From Ignavibacteria bacterium (GTDB lineage Bacteria; Bacteroidota; Ignavibacteria; Ignavibacteriales; Melioribacteraceae), in assembly GCA_027347805.1 (NCBI GenBank), contig DAIEQP010000223.1, forward strand, positions 1 to 11,427: a stretch of 11,427 nucleotides of DNA, in the 5' to 3' direction. Below, piece by piece: positions 1 through 6,270 of the stretch (the stretch's first letter is position 1; the number at the start of each line of letters is the position of its first letter). The position numbers were made by a program, and so were the translations under genes. The notes under the pieces are model-generated. The model saw nothing but the letters and a program-made list of their open reading frames with translations. It did no database searches and was not told the DNA's origin.

Positions 1-1506
1 CTCTCCTTTGTAATCAGGATCGTAAATGATAAATGGAACCGGATTTAAGGTATGAGATGTTTTGGGAGTTCTTTCTCCATTCTTTTCGGTGAACATTTCG
101 TCGGCATTTCCATGATCTGCTGTTACGACTGCAATTCCACCAAGTTCTTTTACCACATCGAGAAGTCTGCCAACACAAATATCTGTAGTTTCAACAGCTG
201 TAATTGTTGCATCATAGTTTCCGGAATGTCCCACCATATCTCCATTCGCAAAATTTACACGTCCAAATCTAAACTCACCTGATTTTAATAATTCGATCGT
301 TTTCTCAGCAATTTCATAAGCTTTCATTTTTGGCTTTTTATCAAACTCAATCTTGTCTGAAGGAATTTCGACATATTTTTCAAGAGCTTCATTTAAATAG
401 CCGGAACGGTTTCCATTCCAGAAATATGTTACATGTCCATACTTTTGGGTTTCGGAAATTGCAAATGATTTTATTCCTTCAGCACACAAATATTCTCCCA
501 TTGTTCTTTCAATTGTCGGAGGGAATACAAGATAGTTTTTGGGAATCATCAAGTCTCCATCATACTGCATCATGCCGGCATAGAAAATTTTCGGAAATCT
601 TTTACGATCGAAGATTTTAAAATCTTCTTCTTCGAATGCTCTTGAGATTTCAATAGCTCTATCGCCTCTGAAATTGTAAAAAACAACGCTGTCACCATCA
701 TTTATTGTCCCGACGGGTTTTCCATTATCATCAACAATTACAAAACTTTCAAGATATTGATCGATCACATTTTCATCTTCTTTGTAAAAAGTTTCTATTG
801 CTTCTTCAGCAGATTTAAAAGTTCTACCTTCTCCAAGAACATGAGCTTTCCAACCTTTCTCAACAATACTCCAATCTGCATTATATCTATCCATTGTTAC
901 TTTCATTCTACCGCCGCCGGAAGCTATACGATAATCGAATCCCTCTTTGGAATTTATGCCTGCCAGCAGTTCTTCAGTTGGACGAATATAATTCATCACA
1001 GTCTTTCCGGGTACATCTCTTCCATCGGCAAGAATATGAAGTCTTACTTTTTTTACGTTTTGTGCAACGCACTGTTTAATCATTGCATAAAGATGGTCCG
1101 TGTGTGAATGAACATTTCCATCAGAAAAAAGGCCGATAAAATGGACCGTTCCATTATTTTCGGAAGCTGCCACAACATTTGACCAGACTTTTGTTTTAAA
1201 AATTTCTCCAGATTTGATTGCATTGTTAACAAGTTTAGCGCCCTGTGCAAAAATTCTTCCGCCTCCAATTGCATTATGACCAACCTCACTGTTACCCATA
1301 TCGTCATCTGAAGGGAGACCCACAGCAGGACCATGAGCTTTTAATTTTCCAAACATATCTGTGGCCATCAACTTATCAAGCACCGGAGTATTCGCATTAA
1401 TTACAGCGTTTCCCGGATAATTCTTACCTAACCCAACTCCATCCATAATGATTAATAAAAGGGGGCCTTTCCTTCCAGAAAAATTTTCTAGTTTTTTTAA
1501 ATTCAT
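1..1506 (-). CDS. gpmI: 2,3-bisphosphoglycerate-independent phosphoglycerate mutase (partial, C-terminus off the left edge)
   Basis: Interconverts 3- and 2-phosphoglycerate in glycolysis and gluconeogenesis using two Mn ions and a phosphoserine intermediate. The visible 502 residues match the alkaline-phosphatase-superfamily mutase from end to end. The first metal site shows as MDGVG (D22) and the nucleophilic serine as DDDMGNSEVGHN (S73). The substrate-binding part includes FSDGNVHSHTDH and ILADGRD. The second metal site shows as GDMVGHSG (D423, H427), TADHGNADE (D464, H465) and TSHTLNPVPF (H485). Family members are about 510-515 residues, so only some ten codons should be missing past the edge. 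The chosen start has GGATGG five bases upstream; an in-frame ATG nine bases further upstream (position 1515) is possible. The gene is divergent from the TPM gene. It is housekeeping and no link to the hydroxyproline genes is evident. Confidence 0.96.
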   Translation of the reverse strand, partial: MNLKKLENFSGRKGPLLLIIMDGVGLGKNYPGNAVINANTPVLDKLMATDMFGKLKAHGPAVGLPSDDDMGNSEVGHNAIGGGRIFAQGAKLVNNAIKSGEIFKTKVWSNVVAASENNGTVHFIGLFSDGNVHSHTDHLYAMIKQCVAQNVKKVRLHILADGRDVPGKTVMNYIRPTEELLAGINSKEGFDYRIASGGGRMKVTMDRYNADWSIVEKGWKAHVLGEGRTFKSAEEAIETFYKEDENVIDQYLESFVIVDDNGKPVGTINDGDSVVFYNFRGDRAIEISRAFEEEDFKIFDRKRFPKIFYAGMMQYDGDLMIPKNYLVFPPTIERTMGEYLCAEGIKSFAISETQKYGHVTYFWNGNRSGYLNEALEKYVEIPSDKIEFDKKPKMKAYEIAEKTIELLKSGEFRFGRVNFANGDMVGHSGNYDATITAVETTDICVGRLLDVVKELGGIAVVTADHGNADEMFTEKNGERTPKTSHTLNPVPFIIYDPDYKGE

Positions 1507-1660
1507 TTTTTCCATCCATTTCTATAATTAAATATTTTTTACCTGATTTGATTTTACTTATAAATGAGATAAAATCCCGTGTATACATGGAATTTTTAAT
1601 GGCGTAAATCAACGTGAATTTGCCGAAATTAAATTTACTTTTATTCAAATTCTCACTCCG

Positions 1661-1668
1661 CAAATATA
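1661..1668 (-). promoter_or_regulatory. Putative TAnnTTTG -7 box for gpmI
   Basis: The minus strand reads TATATTTG here, an exact match to the Bacteroidota -7 consensus TAnnTTTG, in the 238-base gap between the divergent gpmI and TPM genes. No convincing -33 TTTG or -35 hexamer is seen at the expected distance, and the implied leader would be long, around 150 bases. Weak call from motif and position only. Confidence 0.28.
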
Positions 1669-1719
1669 GAAATTTTACAGGTTCATTTTTAGGTAGTTTC
1701 TTTTCAATTTTTGATAAGC

Positions 1720-1727
1720 TATCTTTG
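1720..1727 (+). promoter_or_regulatory. Putative TAnnTTTG -7 box for the TPM-domain gene
   Basis: The plus strand reads TATCTTTG, an exact match to the Bacteroidota-type -7 box, 17 bases before the ATG at 1745. Transcription starting about seven bases downstream would give a very short leader. No clear -33 element is seen; a TTT lies near the expected place (1697-1699). Motif-only evidence. Confidence 0.28.
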
Positions 1728-1744
1728 CTGCAAAATTGGGAACG

Positions 1745-2206
1745 ATGATGAAAAGTTTGGTCTATAACTTCTTTAACGATGATGAATTTCTAAGAATTTC
1801 TAATAAAATTAAGGAAGCTGAAAAAAGCACTAGCGGCGAAATTAGAATCTGCGTCAAAGAGAAAATTTCTTTTCGCGACCGAAACAAATCATTAAGAGAA
1901 TTGGCTGAAATTGAATTTAATAAACTTGGCATGCATGCCACGCGTGATAAAACCGGAATTTTACTTTATCTGCTCCTAAACAAAAAACAATTTTACATTC
2001 TGGGTGATTCCGGCATACATGAAAAAGTCGGCGATGAAACCTGGCAAAAAGTCCGGGATGAGATGCAGCAAAAATTCAAAGATGGAAAATTCGCCGAAGG
2101 AATTATCTGGGGCATAGAAAGAGTTGGCAAAATTCTCGCCGAGTATTTCCCGATTAAAGATGGTGATACAAACGAGCTTTCTAACAAAGTGGTATTAGAA
2201 AATTGA
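1745..2206 (+). CDS. TPM-domain (DUF477-like) protein, soluble, role unknown
   Basis: A 153-residue protein consisting of little more than a TPM fold (family known from TLP18.3, Psb32 and MOLO-1). Family-like signatures are STSGEIRICV (about residues 28-37), TGILLYLLL (70-78), FYILGDSGIHEKVGD (83-97), and FKDGKFAEGI (111-120). There is no signal peptide, no transmembrane segment and no glycine-rich tail, unlike the membrane-anchored YgcG-type members, so it should act in the cytoplasm. Some TPM proteins have phosphatase activity in vitro, but I would not assign a reaction here. Start: two consecutive ATGs (1745, 1748) follow a GGGA; a TTG at 1736 is in frame but less likely. It is followed after 58 bases by the exported hydrolase gene on the same strand. 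It is a common accessory gene in Bacteroidota-like genomes. Confidence 0.85.
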   Translation: MMKSLVYNFFNDDEFLRISNKIKEAEKSTSGEIRICVKEKISFRDRNKSLRELAEIEFNKLGMHATRDKTGILLYLLLNKKQFYILGDSGIHEKVGDETWQKVRDEMQQKFKDGKFAEGIIWGIERVGKILAEYFPIKDGDTNELSNKVVLEN

Positions 2207-2221
2207 TTTTTACTTTCGGAT

Positions 2222-2229
2222 TAGTTTTG
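2222..2229 (+). promoter_or_regulatory. Putative TAnnTTTG -7 box for the MBL-fold gene
   Basis: TAGTTTTG lies in the 58-base gap before the hydrolase start, with a TTG at 2203-2205 upstream at somewhat short spacing for a -33 element. This suggests the hydrolase may have its own promoter rather than rely only on the TPM gene. Motif evidence only. Confidence 0.25.
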
Positions 2230-2264
2230 TGGAATTTTTTTAGAAACAGATTTGTTTAACCAAA

Positions 2265-3203
2265 ATGAAACGAAAAGATTTTTTAAAGAAAGCTTCGATA
2301 GGTGCAGCTGCCACATTTTTCACTCCATTGTTTTTCAATAGTGAGCTAAAAGCTGATCCGGCTATTAAACTAAACTTTAAACCGGAACCAGCGGCATGGC
2401 GGAATGATCAGCTTACACTTTCCTGGATTGGACATTCTACAGTGTTGATCAATTTTTTCGGTAAATGGATTGTTACAGATCCTGTTTTGTTCGAAAGAGT
2501 GGGTGTTTATTTTTTCGGAGGCAGCATTGGTCCTGCACGTTTAACTCCACCAGCACTTAATGTTTTTGAGTTTCCCAAACCTGATATTATCCTTTTATCA
2601 CACGCACACATGGATCATATGGATTACCCTACACTTAGATACTTTGCAAATGAATATCCGGATCAGATAGATGTTATAGTTGCTTACCTTACCAAAGATG
2701 TGATTGATGATTTGCCCTGGCGTTCTATTAATGTAATGGATTGGAATGACGAACTTAATTTGCAGGGAATCAGATTTCGCGCAAATGAAGTTAAGCATTT
2801 CGGCTGGCGTTATCCCTGGGAAAAAGACCGCTCGCGCGGTTATATGAAAGACGGAAGAAGTTTTAATTCGTATGTAATTGATTACAACGGCAAAAAAGTT
2901 TTGTTCGGCGGAGATACGGCAAAGTGCGATAGATTTCAGAAATTAAAAAATGAAAACATCGATGTTGCCATTATGCCAATTGGAGCTTATAATCCCTGGA
3001 AATGGAATCATGCAAATCCCGAAGAATCTATGCAAATGGCTTCTGAGATTGGAGTAAAATATTTCATTCCAATCCACACAAAAACATTTAAGCAGAGCAA
3101 TGAACCATTCAGCGAAGCTATTGATTGGATGAAAAAGTCTGCCGCAAATTATAATCTGCAAATTGGTCTTGAAGAAATCGGCCAAACTTTTACATTTGGA
3201 TAA
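2265..3203 (+). CDS. Exported metallo-beta-lactamase-fold hydrolase, NAPE-PLD/UlaG-like
   Basis: A 312-residue metal-dependent hydrolase. Residues 1-30 form an export signal: basic KRKDFLKK, then a hydrophobic AAATFFTPLFF. The basic part resembles a Tat motif with one arginine replaced by lysine (RKDFLK). The MBL core starts at LSWIGHSTVLI (53-63), as in NAPE-PLD-like proteins, with TDPV following. The metal-binding set looks complete: SHAHMDHMD (H113, H115, D117, H118), a histidine at H178 in VKHFGWR, D217 in FGGDTAKCD, H249 in NHANPEES, and H271 in IPIHTKTF. NAPE-PLD relatives act on N-acyl phospholipids, but bacterial members are varied, so the substrate is unassigned. No Shine-Dalgarno site precedes the ATG. 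The gene is convergent with the hydroxyproline dehydratase gene, with only 13 bases between stops. No link to hydroxyproline use is evident. Confidence 0.88.
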   Translation: MKRKDFLKKASIGAAATFFTPLFFNSELKADPAIKLNFKPEPAAWRNDQLTLSWIGHSTVLINFFGKWIVTDPVLFERVGVYFFGGSIGPARLTPPALNVFEFPKPDIILLSHAHMDHMDYPTLRYFANEYPDQIDVIVAYLTKDVIDDLPWRSINVMDWNDELNLQGIRFRANEVKHFGWRYPWEKDRSRGYMKDGRSFNSYVIDYNGKKVLFGGDTAKCDRFQKLKNENIDVAIMPIGAYNPWKWNHANPEESMQMASEIGVKYFIPIHTKTFKQSNEPFSEAIDWMKKSAANYNLQIGLEEIGQTFTFG

Positions 3204-3216
3204 TTCTCCATCTAAT

Positions 3217-4269
3217 TTATCTTAGTAAAAATCCATCTCTCAAAGGATCATGGGGATCAACATAAAATGTGTTTTTGCCTGTAATGAAAGCAGTTCCTTC
3301 AACCTCCGGAATAACAGCATCATACTTTCCATATTTAGTGAGTTCAACTACTTTTCCGGAAAATGTTGAACCAATTATACTTTCAATTATCATCGGCTGA
3401 TCTACTTCTATTTCACCATTTGAATAATGAAGAGCCATTCGCGCACTTACTCCCGTGCCGGTTGGGCTGCGATCGACCTCTCCATCAGCAAAAACGCAAA
3501 CGTTTCTGCTATCCGCTTCATTTGAAAGTGCATTGCCGTAAATAATTGTTCCGTATAAAAAACCAAGCTCATCATCGAAAGGATGTTTAATTTCAAAATT
3601 TTCCATCACGGCATTTTTAATCAACATTCCTTTTTTAATCAACTCTTGATACTCTTTTTCGTGCATTGTTAATCCAAGCTGATCCGCTTTTACAAACGCA
3701 TAAAACGCTCCGCCGAAAGCAACATCAAACTTTATTTTGCCAAGGGAAGGAATATCAATTATTTCATCTTTTATCAAAACAAATGAAGGCACATTCCTGA
3801 ATCCAACAGCTTCAACCTTACTATCTTTTATTTTTGCAAAAGCAGTAATTGTCCCAGCAGGTGAATCTATTTTTAACTGCGTTACAGGTTCAACCGCATC
3901 AAACATTCCTGTTTCAATTACAACTTTTGTGATTGCAATAGTTCCATGCCCGCACATTGTACTGTAGCCTTCATTATGCATAAAGATAATTCCAAAATCA
4001 CTATCAGTAGAAATTGGGGGAGTAATAACAGCACCGTACATATCTGCATGACCGCGCGGCTCCCACATTAGTGCTTTGCGATAATTATCAAACTGCTCTT
4101 TCATGTAACTGCGCTTTTCGAGAATTGTTTTTCCTTTTAATTCAGGCAACCCGCTCAGAATAATTCTTAATGGCTCGCCGGCAGTATGGGCGTCAATTGT
4201 TTCAATCTCAATCCATTCTTCTGGGTGAGACCAATTTGCTATCTTCTTGAAATGAGAAGTAAATGACAT
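3217..4269 (-). CDS. trans-3-hydroxy-L-proline dehydratase (proline racemase family, Cys/Thr type)
   Basis: Predicted to dehydrate trans-3-hydroxy-L-proline to delta-1-pyrroline-2-carboxylate (EC 4.2.1.77). The 350-residue length and motifs match the proline racemase family: IDAHTAGEPLR near the N-terminus, the first catalytic site STMCGHGTIA with C106, and the second site DRSPTGTGVSA. In proline racemases and 4-hydroxyproline epimerases the second site carries cysteine (SPCGTG). Here it is T270, and the Cys/Thr pair is the known mark of trans-3-hydroxyproline dehydratases, including human L3HYPDH. MWEPRGHADMYGA is also typical. I chose the ATG at 4269; an in-frame GTG at 4284 would add five residues. 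It lies 93 bases downstream of the 96-residue protein gene, in a locus with HypD, HypE and PepP. The product would need a pyrroline-2-carboxylate reductase, which is not in the window. Automatic annotation may call it proline racemase. Confidence 0.88.
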   Translation of the reverse strand: MSFTSHFKKIANWSHPEEWIEIETIDAHTAGEPLRIILSGLPELKGKTILEKRSYMKEQFDNYRKALMWEPRGHADMYGAVITPPISTDSDFGIIFMHNEGYSTMCGHGTIAITKVVIETGMFDAVEPVTQLKIDSPAGTITAFAKIKDSKVEAVGFRNVPSFVLIKDEIIDIPSLGKIKFDVAFGGAFYAFVKADQLGLTMHEKEYQELIKKGMLIKNAVMENFEIKHPFDDELGFLYGTIIYGNALSNEADSRNVCVFADGEVDRSPTGTGVSARMALHYSNGEIEVDQPMIIESIIGSTFSGKVVELTKYGKYDAVIPEVEGTAFITGKNTFYVDPHDPLRDGFLLR

Positions 4270-4362
4270 AGAAATATATCCCACATTTATTAATGTCGAT
4301 AATTACAAATTAACAGAATCACAAAAATTTTCCGAAAAAAATTTTTTATTTATCCAGAAAAA

Positions 4363-4653
4363 TCATTCATAAAAAATTGGAGTGCCCAGCTCTTTAAATG
4401 AAAACTTTGCAAGTATGTGATGTCCGTCGAAATCAATTACCCGCAGAAAATCTTCCTGCTTCTGATCATCAAGTACAATATCGAAATGATGACCATATTT
4501 TTCGTGAGCAAGACTTTCCGGAATTTCACAGGCAATGAATTTTCTGATTCCCTTTGAAGACAATTTTTTGATTAATAAAGGATCTGTTAATGAGGATGCT
4601 GTAGTTATAATTACTATTGGGCCTGATCCAGTAAAAAACACACCGGCTTTCAT
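4363..4653 (-). CDS. Small conserved-type cytosolic protein of unknown function (96 aa)
   Basis: I do not recognise a characterised family, though the opening MKAGVFFTGSGPIVI and the closing SFKELGTPIFYE resemble small proteins usually labelled hypothetical cytosolic protein. It is a compact alpha/beta-looking chain: a glycine-rich first strand and turn (TGSGP, residues 8-12), SLTDPLLIKKLSSKGI as a likely helix (21-36), then YGHHFDIVLDDQ and LRVIDFDGHHIL. There is no signal peptide or membrane segment. There is a single Cys (C42) and two HH pairs. The start is fixed by a strong AGGAGGTG Shine-Dalgarno site six bases upstream; an ATG 24 bases earlier would bury that site inside the gene. It has its own promoter after the pepP hairpin and precedes the trans-3-hydroxyproline dehydratase gene, which may be co-transcribed. 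Function unknown; being real is well supported. Confidence 0.85.
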   Translation of the reverse strand: MKAGVFFTGSGPIVIITTASSLTDPLLIKKLSSKGIRKFIACEIPESLAHEKYGHHFDIVLDDQKQEDFLRVIDFDGHHILAKFSFKELGTPIFYE

Positions 4654-4657
4654 TTTG

Positions 4658-4665
4658 CACCTCCT
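4658..4665 (-). promoter_or_regulatory. Strong Shine-Dalgarno site deciding the start of the 96-aa protein
   Basis: The minus strand reads AGGAGGTG, near-perfect complementarity to the 16S rRNA tail, with good spacing to the ATG at 4653. It is one of the two clear Shine-Dalgarno sites in the window, which suggests efficient translation and excludes the upstream ATG at 4677. Confidence 0.8.
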
Positions 4666-4712
4666 TTTGCTAAACAATTTTATTAATTGCCCCAGAAAAA
4701 GAGATTACAATA

Positions 4713-4743
4713 CAAATTTATCTCAAGCGATTAGCAGAGTCAA
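4713..4743 (-). promoter_or_regulatory. Promoter for the 96-aa protein / trans-3-hydroxyproline dehydratase unit
   Basis: On the minus strand TTGACT (4743-4738) is followed, after exactly 17 bases, by TAAATT (4720-4715), a good sigma-70-like pair. The same site also reads TAAATTTG (4720-4713), an exact match to the Bacteroidota TAnnTTTG -7 box, with TTG in the -33 position. It sits between the pepP hairpin and the Shine-Dalgarno site of the next gene, where a fresh promoter would be expected. Confidence 0.6.
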
Positions 4744-4785
4744 TCATAAATAAAGATTGAATTTGAATACTTGCCATAGAAAGGA

Positions 4786-4814
4786 TCTCTCCCGGAAATA
4801 AAATCCGGGAGAGA
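4786..4814 (-). terminator. GC-rich hairpin after pepP, probable transcription terminator
   Basis: A perfect 11-bp inverted repeat, TCTCTCCCGGA and TCCGGGAGAGA, encloses a 7-base A/T loop. It begins four bases past the pepP stop codon on the minus strand. The following bases are only mildly T-rich (TCCTTTC), so it is not a textbook intrinsic terminator and could also be a 3' stability hairpin. It is the strongest secondary structure I see between genes in this window, and a promoter for the next gene follows it. Confidence 0.72.
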
Positions 4815-4818
4815 ATTA

Positions 4819-6213
4819 TTAGATTTTATCAGAAGCAACAGATTCAACATCTTCAATTGCTTTAGGAATTGGCTTTCCAAGCACACGGCTTCCATTTGAA
4901 GTTACAACAACATCATCTTCAATTCTTACACCGCCGAAACTTCTGTATTCTTCAACTTTTGTATAATTGATAAACTCGCTGAATTTGTTTTCCGATTTCC
5001 ATTGATCGATTAATGCGGGAATAAAATAGATGCCCGGCTCAACAGTTAGAACAACTCCTGGAATCAGCGGCTTTGCATAACGCAAATACTTCAATCCGAA
5101 CTGCATGCTTCTTTTATTCTTTTCATCGTAGCCAAGATTATTTTCTCCGTAATTCTCCATATCATGAACATCCAAACCAAGAAGATGGCCGACTCCATGA
5201 GGGAAAAACAACGCATGAGCACCTGCAGCAACAGCTTTCTTTGTATCTCCTTTCATAATTCCCAGAGATTTTAATCCTTCAGTAATAGTTTCTGCGGCTT
5301 TAAGATGAACAGATTTATAATTCACTTTTGGTTTGATTTCCGATATTGCAACAAGATTGGCAATTAAAACAATTTCATAAATGTCTTTCTGCTTTTGTGT
5401 GAATTTTCCATTAACTGGAAAAGTCCTCGTTATATCGCTAGCATAGTGAAGCATCGATTCGGCACCTGAATCATTTACAACTATATCGCCGTCTTTAAGT
5501 TTATTGTTGTAATTATGATTATGAAGTGTTTCACCATGACGAGAAAAAATTACTGGAAATGACAATCCGCTACCCAGCGATGCAGCCAATCCGGAAATAA
5601 ATCCCATTACATCACGTTCATACATACCCGGTTTAGCAAAACGCATTGCTGAAGTATGCATTTCGTAAGCTACTTCGATTGCTTTTTCTATTTCATTTAT
5701 TTCTTCTTTCGATTTAACCTGACGCTGTTCAGCAATAGCTTTTATTAGCATCATAGAAGCATAATCATTAACTCTTCTTGGAATAACTCCAATAAACGAA
5801 CTGAGATTTAAAATATTATCATAGCGATATTGCGGAACGAAATGAATTTTTCTTCCCTGTTTAACCGCGGTAGTGCACACTGATTCAAAGTCTGATAAAG
5901 TTCCAGTTAATTTTATGCCGCACTTTTGTGCCTGCTGTTTAATTGTCGGCTGAGGCCCCATCCAGACAATGTCGTGCATCGAAAAATCGTTTCCAAATAC
6001 TGTTTCTTTATTTTCATCAACATCAATCACAGCGGCAAGATCAGCACGATCCAGCCCGAAGTAATATAGAAAGGTACTGTCCTGTCTAAATGTGTAAGTA
6101 TTGTCGGGATAATTCATCGGGGCTTCATTATTTCCCAAAAAGAGAATTAAACCGTTTTTAATTTTCTTTTTTAATTCTGCCCTTCTTTGAATATAAATTT
6201 TAGAATTAAACAT
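4819..6213 (-). CDS. pepP: Xaa-Pro aminopeptidase (aminopeptidase P, M24B)
   Basis: Removes the N-terminal residue from peptides with proline in position two (EC 3.4.11.9); acts in the cytoplasm with two metal ions, usually Mn. Residues 1-170 are the N-terminal domain, opening with YIQRRAELKKKI and the family-typical TFRQDSTFLYYFGL (41-54). The pita-bread catalytic domain follows, with all five metal ligands: D248 in VNDSG, D260 in YASDITRTFPV, H343 in HGVGHLLGLDVHD, E392 in LTVEPGIYF, and E432 in GVRIEDD. The histidines H339 and H350 are also in place. Length 464 is usual for PepP-type enzymes. GAGG lies six bases before the ATG. The gene lies 57 bases downstream of hypD on the same strand, with no terminator visible between, so it is probably co-transcribed and may feed proline- and hydroxyproline-rich peptides into the pathway. 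A housekeeping role is equally compatible. Confidence 0.95.
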   Translation of the reverse strand: MFNSKIYIQRRAELKKKIKNGLILFLGNNEAPMNYPDNTYTFRQDSTFLYYFGLDRADLAAVIDVDENKETVFGNDFSMHDIVWMGPQPTIKQQAQKCGIKLTGTLSDFESVCTTAVKQGRKIHFVPQYRYDNILNLSSFIGVIPRRVNDYASMMLIKAIAEQRQVKSKEEINEIEKAIEVAYEMHTSAMRFAKPGMYERDVMGFISGLAASLGSGLSFPVIFSRHGETLHNHNYNNKLKDGDIVVNDSGAESMLHYASDITRTFPVNGKFTQKQKDIYEIVLIANLVAISEIKPKVNYKSVHLKAAETITEGLKSLGIMKGDTKKAVAAGAHALFFPHGVGHLLGLDVHDMENYGENNLGYDEKNKRSMQFGLKYLRYAKPLIPGVVLTVEPGIYFIPALIDQWKSENKFSEFINYTKVEEYRSFGGVRIEDDVVVTSNGSRVLGKPIPKAIEDVESVASDKI

Positions 6214-6270
6214 TATCCGCCTCTTTCTTTAATTTCTGTTTTTTCAGGTTTAGCCCGCAACCACAGATTG

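Noticed and set aside
330..1107. Plus-strand open frames of 96 and 116 codons opposite gpmI
   Set aside because: They are antisense to a conserved enzyme, rich in Cys, Phe and Ser as expected from reverse reading, and have no initiation signals.
1424..1663. 79-codon minus-strand open frame upstream of and overlapping gpmI
   Set aside because: It runs through the gpmI start in another frame, ends inside well-conserved mutase sequence, and has no Shine-Dalgarno site or recognisable motif. The upstream part is ordinary AT-rich leader.
3204..3216. Bidirectional terminator between the convergent hydrolase and dehydratase genes
   Set aside because: Only 13 bases separate the stop codons and no convincing stem is seen; the CCAAA/TTTGG pairing at the end of the hydrolase gene is short and inside coding sequence.
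4270..4284. GTG start adding five residues to the 3-hydroxyproline dehydratase
   Set aside because: In frame and possible, but an ATG 15 bases downstream is the more usual choice and the extra residues show no family resemblance.
4323..4346. Hairpin of nine A-T pairs (AAAAATTTT / AAAATTTTT) between the small protein and dehydratase genes
   Set aside because: No G-C pair in the stem; such self-complementary A/T runs are expected by chance in this composition. Not counted as a terminator.
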